Assembly: GCA_030248295.1 (NCBI GenBank)
Contig: JASANH010001346.1
Location: 1 to 64,000, forward strand
Direction: 5' to 3'
From: Mesodorylaimus sp. YZB2_4
Lineage: Eukaryota; Nematoda; Enoplea; Dorylaimida; Dorylaimidae
Length of the DNA: 64,000 nt
Position 1 is the stretch's first letter, and each line of letters starts with the position of its first letter. The notes below the pieces were generated by a model that was given only the letters and a program-made list of their open reading frames with translations, was not told where the DNA came from and searched no databases. This document shows positions 31,301 to 41,849 of this stretch, in pieces. The position numbers and the translations under genes were made by a program.

Positions 31301-34300
31301 TTGTTATATTTTTATCAGAAAAATTCTTCGAGTCATACTCCGTGCCGCCCCGTTTCCCATCTCCACTCCTACCTGTTTTGCCTGTGGCCGGCCAGCAATC
31401 ATGTTATGATAAGCGAGGCGATAAGGTGACCAGAACTCTCTCGGCAGTCTCCTTGTGTGCGTCGCCTCGCCATTGGGACACCTCCACGAGAGGACATCCT
31501 GTGCCAGCACCAGCGTCCCCGTATCACACTCAGACATTATTTGGGAAGGGACTCACGACCACATTGGATGGGGTTTTGTCGGATCGGATCGGATCACGTG
31601 AAAAAAGTACTTGGAATTTTTTTAACAATCAATAACGCATAACTTTTTTTCGAAAGGTCGTTCTCCATGATAAACACTGCCGGGCATTTATTTACGTTAT
31701 CACGTGCCTTGGCACAAGCAGCGACCATCTCAAAGCCACACTGCCCATCGCGGATCTTCAAGCTGATAATGTAAAGATGCTGCTCATACTGCATATGACT
31801 GCAAGCACGACTTTCATTTTTGTATAAAAACGGTTATTTGCACTCCTCACTAATACTTATTTCTGTCGTCCAACGCCAAACATTTGCCAAATCTGGGAAG
31901 GCAATCTTGTATCGAACAAAAAAATGCGACTCCGCAAAACTGAAACTTGCGATTTGTTTCTAGGAGCAAAAGAAAGCGCTCTGAAAAATATTGGGGCCAT
32001 CTGGCGAAGTGGTCAGTAGTGGTTAGTGCCTAATTCCCAGGGGCCAGTTCTATACTAACGAGAAGCTGAGTAAGTGCTCGGGCTGAAAGCATGTGCTTAG
32101 TCAGCTAAGTATAACTTAACTAAGAAAATGCTTAGACGGGTTCGACATCGAAGAATAAGCATTCGCTTAACTAATTGTAAGCAAAAGTAGTTGTGTCGCG
32201 TGGGAAAGGTAGAGCAAACAATCAGTTTTCTCTTGTTTGCCACCAGTTTGCCAACATTCATTAAAATTTTTCGTGTGCTTTATACCGACCAGTAGAGGAA
32301 TGGCACTGGCCACACATTGCCGATTGACCTGGGGACGCCTGAAAAGATAAGATTTATTAAATTTTCTAAGTTCTGCACAGAATCTTGGCATCTATAGCTA
32401 AACAGCACCAATGGGGTATGAAAGCATCAAGTGAATGTAACGCTTGCGGAGCGGAGAAAAGGATGACGTCCAGCGCATGTTACTTTTGTGCCCATGGTCC
32501 ATGACTGTGTGGCGTGAGATACTTACGTACTCGCTTCAAGAGAAATAAGCGAGGCGACCTTGTATGGACCCCAGAACATCTAATCTTTGGTTTATTCAAC
32601 CGTTGGATTTTTTCGGAAGTGCAGTATAGGCTAAACATAATTGTGCCTCTGGCCAGAAACTATTCATATAAAGAACGACGAGCAAAAAATTGCTGCTTCT
32701 CCTCTACTGCTTTCCACCTAATGCTGAAGTGATATCGTTCTCGTTTTTGCGCTTCTCCCGCTGTTGCGCCAAGTCGAGTTGAAGCCAAGTCGAGTTTTCT
32801 TTTCTTAAAGAACGAAAATAAAAATACGTTATCTGAGTGCGGCTTAACCAGCGCATTAAAGAGACACACACGTGTGACCGCCAAGGCTACTGAGGCGGTG
32901 GTGGGTCTTTGTGGCGATCCTTTTCTCATATACCTGAACAAGTCATAGTGTTGACATTTTTGTGAGGGTTTTGAAGACGGGGTTTTGAAAGCTCGTCCAG
33001 ATTTACCACAGCAAAGGATTTTGCAAATCAATCCTTTTTTGGATTTTGAAAAAGCATATCCCATTTTTTCATCATAATGGTTCCTGTCAAAATTTTTTTT
33101 CCGGGTCACCTATTTAACCAGGAAGCGCTGTTCAGGCGACGTCACCACCAACGACCTCAGCTCCCTAACAGGGTCAGCGATGTTTTCAAATACAGTTCTG
33201 GGGATTACATAAGATTTAATGAAGCCTCCAGCTTTTTCGATAATTAAACGACTTTGGCGAAACGCGCTAGAAAGAGCGTGGTCAACGCTATCAGCGATAA
33301 ACTAGCCATCATGAAGGCTCTGGTGGGTGGAAGTCACAAGTTAAACACATTAAAAAATAGTTGCCTTGCCGAACTCACTCGAATTATATTTTTTTCGCAA
33401 CGAGCTTTAGCCATAGCCATATGTGTGTCCTTCAGGGGGTGGTATCAAGAGGCTCTAATCAGACTCAGCAGCTTCACTGGTGATACTCGTGACTTCAGCA
33501 TACAACCTTCCAAGTTTTTCTTAACACTTGAAAGAAGTCATGACAGCGCCAAGCTAGGCTTTCAGTATTGCAATCTGTAGAAATTGAGAAGTCTATATAG
33601 CGGGATTTCGGGAGGAACAAGAAGATCATTAAATTACTCAAATAAGACATTATTTATTTTAGAGTATATTAGAATATATCAGGTATATTGGTATATTATA
33701 ACAGTGGTGAAAAATAAAAAAAATAAACGCTTTGAATATTTTTAAATATGTAAACTTAAGGCTCTAAAACATATAGCAGCAAGGCTGGGACACGGCGCGG
33801 AATTTCAAATTGATCGCAGTGTTGGCGAAAACAATGTATATTGGTTCATTGGTATATTGTAACTAGCAGTGGTAAGACTTGATGCCTGGCCTGTTGAAGT
33901 AACTTTTGCACATGTATTTTTTAAAATGGAATATATTTACTTTTAACGCATGAGGGTAGCTAGGGTGATCTTGCAGCCTGACCCATGTCCGATGTAGAAT
34001 TGCTTTCTTGCTGCCAGCATGGTTTTGGCTAAATCAATCGTCCACAGTGATGCTTTAAGCCGTTGGCTATTAGAGAGAAAGCCAGTGAGCCCTCCAGCGA
34101 TTCCAGAAGCGATCAATCATATACGTGTCGATCGAAATAACCATACCAAATACCAAATAATGCTATGATAGGCCGTTGCACCTGTAACTAACGGAACTGC
34201 ACCAACCGTCTCAACAGTTTGTGCTCGTGAGACCAATGCGGCGTTAGACCTGTCGGTCAGATCTGTAAATCGTGAGAATTAATTACTTAGTAGCGGGCAT

Positions 34301-34430
34301 GTGCGTCATAACTGTTAGGTGTAATGCCTCAATATTGAATGATTAAATTGGCGTGAGCATTCTCTGGCTTGCATTTAAAACAGTCAGGTGAAATATCGGC
34401 TGGGCATTCATATTTAGGGATCATATGGAA
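31301..34430. other. No gene identified; small palindromic repeat near 32.1 kb
   Basis: Unassigned frames occur at 32660-33109 (minus, 149 residues, Lys/Arg/Ser-rich) and 33254-33580 (plus). Around 32057-32115, GCTGAGTAAGTGCT and TGTGCTTAGTCAGC form an imperfect palindrome that may be the end of a small inverted-repeat element. TATATT-rich repeats lie at 33660-33700 and near 33840. Confidence 0.35.
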
Positions 34431-35767
34431 ATGATCAGTGAATGCCGGAACCAACTCCTTGCACAGAGCACTCTTCGTCAGCATACAGTTGCGGGCTTCT
34501 CTCGGGACAGGTTTAACCCTTGATGCCCTTAGCTATGTGAGGGTGCAAATGTTATTACGATTTCAATTACGCTCCGTTATTTTGACGTTACGGAGGCGGC
34601 TGCAAAGATTTGGCACAAAATTTGAATGCCACAATTTGCAACAGCATATGTTTGGGTGTGGCTCTACTTGTCATGATTCACATTTATCTAGCATCGTCGC
34701 GTGCAATGTTGAGTTGGAGCCTCGTTGCAATCGGGGAATGATAAGTGACAGCGAGCAAAATACTAGAAACTAATGTTCCAATTTGGTCTTATCTCCTCAG
34801 TGTTTGTTAATGGCTGTTCGAATATTTTTTGCTGAAATGGTGCTGAACTTTTTTTATCAACCTCAACAGTTGTGTCAGTCCAAGTTTTTTTACCATTGGC
34901 TTGGAGATTTCAAGCTAGCTGCCCTGAAAAAAGCAATCCATGAATCGGGTGACGGTCACTACCACACAGGTAGGAGCCACAACAACTTTCGTCCGTCAGC
35001 AGACCATCGACTAGAGAGGCAGAAGAAGTTACTACTACACAATATGTTTCAGCACGACTTCACATCTTCCAAAAATGCTGCGTTTAGATCATTTAACTGT
35101 ACTCCTGATGTTTTTAATTCTGTTGTTTTGTAATTAAAAATTTTGTGCAATATGCAGCAATATACAGTTACTGCAGTCATTTTGCAAGTATAACATTTTT
35201 CTTTCAAATTTTTTATTGGCTAAAGCCCTTTTTGACTATAGCCGGCCAGCAGTCTAACCTTATAAGCAGAACTGTGCGGGGACGGGTACACGCAGCAGCT
35301 TCCTTTTGCGTGTCTTTACTAGGAACACCTTTACCCCAGGTCATCCTGGAGTTGACAACGGCATTCTCGCACAATGGCAAGTGGGCTTTCAATCCTCTGC
35401 AGACTGTCTACTCCTTCGGCATCCGTCTCTCAACTCGGGGCACCTGGACGGTATCAGGTGATTCGCCCACAGCCTGGCGTGCAAGGTCAGCTAGGGTTGA
35501 CGGCTCGCAAACCGACCGACGTCGCCGGGGATTGACTCCAGAACGAGTCCAACCACTATATTCCAAGCAGTACAGAGAGACAATGCAGAACGCTGCGCCA
35601 CCGCGGCTGCCTGCAAGTATAACTGATATGCTCTCACAACGATAGGTCACGTGCACGGGGCTGATTAGTGTAATCAAAATGCTAGTAATGACCAGGCACC
35701 TAAGAACTGTGAAGATGTAACAAGTGAGTAATATGCGCAATTCCCCATGGACATCCGCAGCACCACC
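34431..35767. other. Unidentified consecutive plus-strand frames
   Basis: Three plus-strand frames (34438-34773, 34783-35133, 35145-35645) lie end to end. The last (166 residues) begins with a hydrophobic segment (ASITFFFQIFYWLKPFL) and becomes Arg/Ser/Thr-rich. I recognise none. End-to-end frames could reflect one decayed gene or chance. GCCGGCCAGCAGTC at 35240 resembles GCCGGCCAGCAATC at 31387. Confidence 0.25.
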
Positions 35768-35958
35768 CAAAATTGTGCTCTACCCTTTGTTATGACACAG
35801 TTTGTCCAGCAGCATGTTTAGGAACAACCATTTCCATAACCCCAAGAGCAGTCCTAACAATTTTCGTGGAAAAAGCAGTGGTATATAACTTCTTGGAAAT
35901 TATAAGGGATCATATGTTTTTCAATTCAGAATCCTAACGCTTAGTGCTTTATCCTATG
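35768..35958. repeat. Satellite-like tandem repeat, left part
   Basis: One full unit and the tail of another, built on TATGACACAGTTTGTCCAGC, GGAACAACC, GTGGTATATA and AATCCTAACGCTTAGTGCTT. It is in the same orientation as the units right of the Kolobok element, so the array was continuous before that insertion. Confidence 0.85.
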
Positions 35959-35962
35959 TTAA
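35959..35962. repeat. TTAA target duplication, left
   Basis: TTAA here and at 38667-38670 flank the element exactly. Outside them, satellite sequence is continuous (CCTATG on the left, GACACACTTTG on the right). Confidence 0.85.
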
Positions 35963-36385
35963 AGACAAAGTGTACTCTAGGATTGGATCTTTCTGTTTCT
36001 AACCATTTTTCCAGAGCGTGAAGTGCATTGGCAGCAAAAAATTTTGCTGAAATCGGAATAATTTTTGAGCCATACACCAAGTCTTCAACGAACTTGTACG
36101 CCAGCGATTCTTTCTTCAGCCAAGCAATGTTATCAGTTTTCAATGGATCCAGGGGCCGTGGAGACATTTAGTGATCCGACTACAGCCGTCTGATGATTCC
36201 CATGTGTGTTGATTTGTGATGTGAAATAACATCGACTCCCATAAATAATCCAGTAAATCGGCATCGCCTTTACATTCTCGAAAAATCGTCCATACAAAAT
36301 TTGTGATCGATTTGACCCAAGGAAGTATGTCTCGTTTGACGACAGCAAACTTTGCGCTGGACAATCTTTTCTCAATACGTTTCAC

Positions 36386-36441
36386 GTAATGCCAAACGTC
36401 AGATTGGTGTCGAATTTCGTTAAACGTTAGATTGGTGTCGA
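36386..36441. repeat. 28-bp tandem duplication inside the transposase
   Basis: Two copies of AAACGT(C/T)AGATTGGTGTCGA plus AATT..T lie 28 bp apart. 28 is not a multiple of three, and the transposase frame changes exactly here. Confidence 0.75.
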
Positions 36442-37464
36442 ATTCTTCATTTCCGCGATAATCGAAGAGTGCTCATCGGTAACTAACGTTCCTACTTGGA
36501 TGGGGGCTTCAGGCTGGGGCAGTACGGACTCGGAAGTGGAGGACGATGCAGTAGACGACGATGATGCAGATCCTGGTTCACTTCCAGGTTCCGTCTTTAT
36601 GAGCGAATTCAGAAGGATTTTGGTTCCGACCAATTCCAAGGCTGGACTTGACTTCGCGTCGACATGCTTCACGGTATTGATGGAACTGATTATTTTCTTT
36701 GTTTCGAGATCTATGGCAGAAGTTATAGCGAATCTTGCTGAATGGCCGACATGACTGTATCTAGTGTCGATGGCGATTTTTAAAGAGCTTTCTTCATCAT
36801 CTCGTTGTCTGGTCCTGATCGATTCAAATATTTGTGAACTTCCCTCCATGTAAAATGCGCGTGTGGTTGGATAAATGTAAGCTCGTGCGACGTCGTAAAA
36901 CTCTTTCTACGAAGGAATAATTAGATCAAGGCCATAAGCAATATCGTGCAAATCTTGAAACGTATTTCCTGCTGTGATTGTTGCCGACGGAATGGCCGAA
37001 TTCAAGTTGGTCATTGCACTTAGAAACGGAGACGAGTTCCACTTCTGAGATTTGCAGCTAGCACAATAATACTCGACACGCTAATGGGCACCTCGAACGA
37101 AAAACCGCACTTCCTGCTCGATTTTCGCACCACACTTGGCATCGACGAAAGGGCATACGTAATTCCGATTCCATAATTATGAAAGTTAAGTGTCCAGGAA
37201 TATGGTAATTTTCAGTTAATGATTTTTCAACAGATCGCTGCTCTGGAGTTGACTGATATATTGATCCAGATATTTCGCCAGTCGACGCTGTCTCGGGTGC
37301 TGTTGATGGAGATGACTTTGACGAGGTTGCCGCAGGCGGAGTATTTTCGCGCATCACTTGAACGGCTGATATTGATGAAAAAAAACCTTTTCCAGCTTCA
37401 TCCTGAAGAAATATGCAACAACTCATTCATTAAAGCAACTCATTGAAGAAGCCGATTGGTATCA

Positions 37465-38137
37465 GGCTGTTGAAATACTGCTTACCGAGTTCACAATTCC
37501 CAAGGAGTTGGACCTATAAATCAGAAGGAGACTGCATTTCCTATACCGCGATGTTATAAATTTGGAGCGGGCTTATTTACACCTTGTCATAAGCAGTTTG
37601 TGTCTGCGCAGAGTGTGCGCGACCTCCCCTTGGGTCTTCTTTTCGCTGGCACGAAAGTAAAACAAATATACGCAAAGAAAACTAAAAGAAAAATAGAATA
37701 TAATGCTAGCCATGATGAAGGAAAAATGAGTTTTACTGGTTCGATCGCACTTATTGCCAGAATTCAAATTTTAGGGTTCGCAAAACATTTCTAATATCAA
37801 AGTACCTAATCCATTGCCGAAATTGATATGAATCAGAATAGCCGCTCATAAAACGGTTTGAAATTAAGCCTTAATGGTAAGTGTCGTCTGAACGTCTTCT
37901 GTTTCTTTTTACTCCTTTTTATTCATCAAAAATGAAATATGGAATTAAATTTGGTCACCAAGAACTACGAGGCTGACCGCGCACACTTTGCACAGACACT
38001 CAAGACTGCTTATGACAATGTGTAAATAAGCCTGCTGGAAATTTATAACATAGCGGTATAGAAGATGCAGTCTCCTTCTGATTTTTAGGTCCAACTCCTT
38101 GCAACTTGTAAACTTGGTAAGCAGTATTTCAACAACC
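37465..38137. mobile_element. Nested inverted-repeat (foldback/MITE-like) element
   Basis: Arms of about 165 bp (37465-37630 and 37978-38137) are inverted copies of each other, starting GG(C/T)TGTTGAAATACTGCTTACC and ending near CGCGCACACT. The 350-bp core has no transposase. The element sits between the THAP coding part and the rest of the Kolobok transposase. I found no target duplication, and the motif TAGGTCCAACTCCTTG is repeated at the right border. Confidence 0.75.
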
Positions 38138-38666
38138 TTAGGTCCAACTCCTTGCTATTCCTGTCACCGCGTGAGTCCATGGGAAACCGTCAAGACTGCA
38201 TCATCATTCAATTGAAACGTATCAGCTCCCCGCCAATGAAAGTACTGATTTTCAAAATGCAACTTGCATACTGCGGAATTACTATTCAAACATTCTTCGG
38301 TGACGCGAGCATTTGTAATCCATCGTTGTCGTCGCTCAGCATCAGTAAGCGGACTAAGAAACTGATGAAGCGAAATTTTGCTGCCACTTCTTGTACTGCA
38401 TCCAGGAACCACACACCGCCGAGACATTGCAAGCAAATTGGCTAAGGCAGACCATTTTCAAACGACGAACAAAAATTACGACGATTACTACAGCTACAGC
38501 TTCACAGAATTATGCGAGTGATACCAAAAATATCGGTACAAATTACGAAAAATCGTGATATATATGGATGTCTATTCGATGATACTGATTAAAAATAAAA
38601 AGGTACTTCACGCTCTGGAAAAATGGTTAGAAACAGAAAGATTTAATCCTTGAGTACACTTTGTCT

Positions 38667-38670
38667 TTAA
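38667..38670. repeat. TTAA target duplication, right
   Basis: Right copy of the duplication; see the left copy at 35959. Confidence 0.85.
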
Positions 38671-39405
38671 GACACACTTTGTCCACCACAATTGATGGGA
38701 AACACCATTTGTATAAAGACAAAAGCTGTCCTTACATTTTTTTGAGAAAGGCGGTGGTATACCTACTTGAAAATAATGGGGCTCGCTATGTTTTTCGATA
38801 AGAAATCCCGATTCTCTGTGCTTAACCCCCTGTTATGGCACACTTTGTTCACTAGCATATATGGAAACAATTATTCGTATCACTACAGTTGCTGTCTCGA
38901 CATTTTTTGTGAAAATGCAGTGGTATATACCTATTTGTAAAGTATGAGGGATGGTATGTTTTCCGATTGGAAATCCCAACGCTCTGTTCTCCACTCTCTG
39001 TTATGACACACTTTTTCCACTAGCATGTATGAAAACAACTATTTGTATAACCACAAATGCTGTCGTGACAGGTTTTGTTGAGAAAGGCAATCGTATATAC
39101 CTAGTTGAAAAGTATGAGGTATGTTATGTTTTTCAATTTAGAATCCTAACGCTTTGTGCTTTACCCTCTGTTATGACAGACTCTGTTCACCAGCATGTAA
39201 GGGACCAACAACTCGTATAACAACATATGCTGCCCTGACAGGTTTTGTCAAAAAAGGCAATTTTATGTAACTACTTGAAAAGTTTTCGGGGGTGATATGT
39301 TTTTTCATATGTTATCCCCACGTCTAGTGCTTAACCCAATGTTATGACACACTTTGTCCACCAGCATGTATGGAAACAACCATTCGTATACTCACAAGGT
39401 GCTGT
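38671..39405. repeat. Satellite-like tandem array, about 4.4 units of 166-171 bp
   Basis: Unit starts at 38671, 38838, 39004, 39174 and 39345, each beginning G(A/G)CACACTTTG-like and containing GCATGTATGGAAACAAC, GTGGTATATACC and the end CTCTGTTATG. Divergence between units is moderate. The last unit is cut by the LTR at 39406. Confidence 0.88.
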
Positions 39406-39968
39406 TGTAAAGTACTGTACTGTACTGTATAATCCGCCGTCCACCCTACTGTACATCACGCTCCATCGAAACCCTCCTCGAATTTCAACTTGACAGCTGG
39501 TCCATTAAACAACCCAATCTTCACCATTCAATCAATCTACCCCTACACCAGCCCAACCTCAGTAATGCGCCTGGACCATCTGCGCCTAAACCGTCTTCAA
39601 ACAACATCCAACTAGGAAATCCAACTCGTCGACTGCACATGGATGGACACGACTGGACAGCAGAAGGACACGACCCTTCTAATTGAACTCTTACAATGAG
39701 ATAAAGTGCTCTGGCTCTAATGTGTTTTAATGGATGTGGCAGATGTCATCCCATGCAGAGTGAAAACGCATGACCCGGAAGGAGGAGAGAGAGGGTAGGT
39801 CGGAACGGGTGCGGTCGTGTGGAGTGTCTCTCTCACGTTTCATTGTGGCTCGTTTACCTTTTGGTGCCACTATTTTTACAGTAAACAGCAGCACAGCTAG
39901 TTTGCTTCGAATCTGCGCTGAGTTGGGAAGTAGCTACCACATGGTAGCCCCACCTCAGAATTACTACA
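39406..39968 (+). repeat. LTR of a third retrotransposon
   Basis: It begins TGTAAAGTACTGTACTG, exactly where satellite similarity stops, and ends TTACTACA, giving TGTA...TACA termini over 563 bp. It is followed after 8 bp by a primer-binding site. No second LTR was seen in the window. Confidence 0.7.
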
Positions 39969-39976
39969 TATAAATT

Positions 39977-39994
39977 TGGCGACCGTGGCAGGAC
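39977..39994 (+). other. Primer-binding site, arginine-tRNA-like
   Basis: TGGCGACCGTGGCAGGAC is complementary, with one difference as I remember it, to the 3' end of an arginine tRNA whose acceptor stem begins GACCGTG. Some arthropod Ty3 elements use this primer. Confidence 0.65.
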
Positions 39995-40049
39995 GTCTAG
40001 ATTGTTTCTGCCGAGATTTAATTGCTCTGATTTCGTTGAACTGTGAGAT

Positions 40050-41849
40050 ATGTTCCGTAGCAATATGTTCCGATTTCGGCGGAACCGGACGGCAAGCGAT
40101 GGAGACATCAGCGGATCAGGAAGAAGCGAAGATTTGGAGCCAAGAGAACAAGGTCAGAGTGGCGTTCGTCGAGTGGACGACAGTAGACAAAAACGGACGA
40201 CAATGGTGACGGATCAAGATGGCTCGAGCTCGTATTACCACCATTCCCACGCCCCCAGCTCATCGTCACCTCCAAGGCAGCCAATGGTCCACAATATCGT
40301 CGACAAGAACCCGAAGTTCTCTGGAAATCCGGGTGAGTCAGTTGAAACATATATACGGAAGTATGAAAATTTCGCAGATTTAAATGAGTTGTCCGAGAAG
40401 GACAAGGTTAGGTTCTTCATTTCCGGATGGGAAGGCGCAGTAGAAAACTGGTACCTTTGTATGAGCCAGTCTTCCAAGACTGAGGCGGTGGCCAAGAATG
40501 GCCCACGAGTAGGCGTAGGAGGGATAACATAACCCTTTCTGAAAGAGAAGTTATTGCAGCATTACCAGACCCCACACCGCAAGCATATGGCGCAGCATAA
40601 GTTGGTTAAGGCGCAGGTAGATTTTTCAAGAATTTAGGGCTTATAAATCAAAACATTAAAAAGCAAGCTAACTAGTCCGCCAAACTAAAGCAAAAAATTC
40701 AACCAAACCAAAAAGAACAGAACAGAACACTCGTCTCGGCTCGGCCGGCCAGTAGTAAGTAATTTTAACGAAGGGTAACTACGGTTAACGGAATCAGCGC
40801 GCGCCGCACGGCTAATAAAAATATTCCGCCTGCTGGAGGTATGCCTTAAAATTCAGTTTTTGGAGCTTAAAAAATTAATTAGCTCGAATCTTAAAATCAC
40901 ACCCTCAAAAGAATACTTCGCGCCATGAGAGCTTTCAGAAAAACCAACTCTTTTGTCCGTAGCTTTAGTGGTTATTGCTGCAGACAGGACTTAAGTACTT
41001 CGTCGTCGTCGTCGTCTTCCGTCGTCATCTCTGGAACAGCAAAACGTGCATTTTGGATCTCGAGAACGGCTGAACCGTTTCCAACAAAATTTTGCACGAT
41101 TATTGGCCATGGTAAAAATAGCTCATCCCCAAAACTTTGTGCATTTTTGTTGATTTGTTGTCGAGTTATGAACGATCAAAGTTGTCCGCTTAACATTGCG
41201 CGTCTGTGTGGCTGGGCTAAACAGGCAGCTAGGTACCGCGCCTGTTGATACATGGGCGAGCCACAAATGAGGAAGTGGTTCCGCCTTTGGGACGAACTAG
41301 CAGGCACTCAGATGTTTGCCGCCGTTGTTTGGGGCATGGACACTTTGCCCGAGATTGCCCATCATCTTTTGATCATAGGGATAATGGTCATAATGGAACA
41401 ATCGTCCCATAGGACACAACGAAACTCGTAACTTTCAAGGACATCGAGATGGGAGAGATCTCGGTCCGCGAGTGCAAGGGAGATACAATGGCCCATCGAG
41501 CCATCGTGATAGGCGTCATGACCAAGAGCGATCTTATCCTAGCAATTGGAGGAATCGGGACCACCAGCCGCATAGTGAAAATGGTCATAATCAACGCACA
41601 ACTATCCGGCGCACTCAGAATCACAGTCAGGTTGGAAATTTTGATAACCCAGCCCACAATCGCGACACCAGGAATAATCAAGCTAATGTAATCACAGGGG
41701 CTGTAGGAAGTTCGACCGCTCAAGAGACAATGCACGAAATGTTTGTCAAACAGCAAGGTCAAATAGTTTCGATGATATCAGAACAGACTCAAGAGCTGAA
41801 AAAGTATTATGAGGAGGTGCAACGAGTTAAACACGCAGTCGGAAATTGA
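40050..41849 (+). pseudogene. Gag of the third LTR element, interrupted
   Basis: The start is at ATG 40050, with a second ATG five codons on; the leader from the primer site is about 55 bp. The N-terminus is charged and Ser-rich. The capsid block reads NPKFSGNPGESVETYIRKYE, then DKVRFFISGWEGAVENWY. The frame shifts at about 40530 (FLKEKLLQHYQTPHRKHM continues it). From about 40630 to 41249 unrelated sequence intervenes. Gag resumes with a complete CCHC knuckle, CRRCLGHGHFARDC (near 41315). A His/Arg/Asn-rich linker follows, then a coiled-coil-like end (EQTQELKKYYEEVQRVKHAV, to 41849). No Pol follows, so the element is truncated. The Gag is not closely similar to those at 15.7-19.2 kb. Confidence 0.65.
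41001..41249. repeat. 250-bp interspersed repeat, copy A
   Basis: It starts with a (TCG)n run and continues with TCCGTCGTCATCTCTGGAAC, ending near GCGCCTGTTGAT. Copy B at 49371-49617 is in the same orientation and very similar. It lies inside the interrupted Gag. Confidence 0.88.

Larger units (their letters stand above)
35959..38436 (-). pseudogene. THAP-domain DDE transposase (Kolobok)
   Basis: Minus-strand order. First, a THAP zinc finger (38430 to about 38190): CVVPGC, W, then VCKLHFENQYF, giving the C2CH pattern that binds DNA. After the nested element comes a Ser/Thr/Pro-rich linker, then FIIMESELRMPFRRCQVWC, YYCASCKSQKWNSSPFLSAM, and NTFQDLHDIAYGLDLIIPS followed by a TAG (36907-36909). 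The catalytic core has LKIAIDTRYSHVGHSARFAI (first Asp), a Ser-rich insert, LVTDEHSSIIAEM (second Asp), SDVWHYVKRIEKRL, and RDILPWVKSITNFVW. The C-terminal part runs WLKKESLAYKFVEDLV to LEKWLETER. Breaks: frame changes near 37100, the stop at 36907, a 28-bp tandem duplication at 36386-36441, and a shift near 36160. Confidence 0.8.
35963..38666 (-). mobile_element. Kolobok-type DNA transposon
   Basis: A 2704-bp element with terminal inverted repeats of about 65 bp starting AGACAAAGTGTACTC at both ends, a TTAA duplication, and a minus-strand transposase with an N-terminal THAP domain. TTAA targets plus THAP-containing transposases define the Kolobok superfamily. The right repeat contains a copy of the transposase C-terminal codons (LEKWLETER) in inverse orientation, so the coding end lies inside the terminal repeat. 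It is inserted in a satellite array and carries a nested element in its interior. Confidence 0.85.

Noticed and set aside
32040-32180. Possible small inverted-repeat element
   Set aside because: The palindrome is imperfect and no second end or target duplication was found, so it is only mentioned in the regional note.
35147-35645. Possible secreted or membrane protein (166 residues)
   Set aside because: A hydrophobic start alone is weak evidence; the rest is low in recognisable structure and another frame on the minus strand is almost as long.
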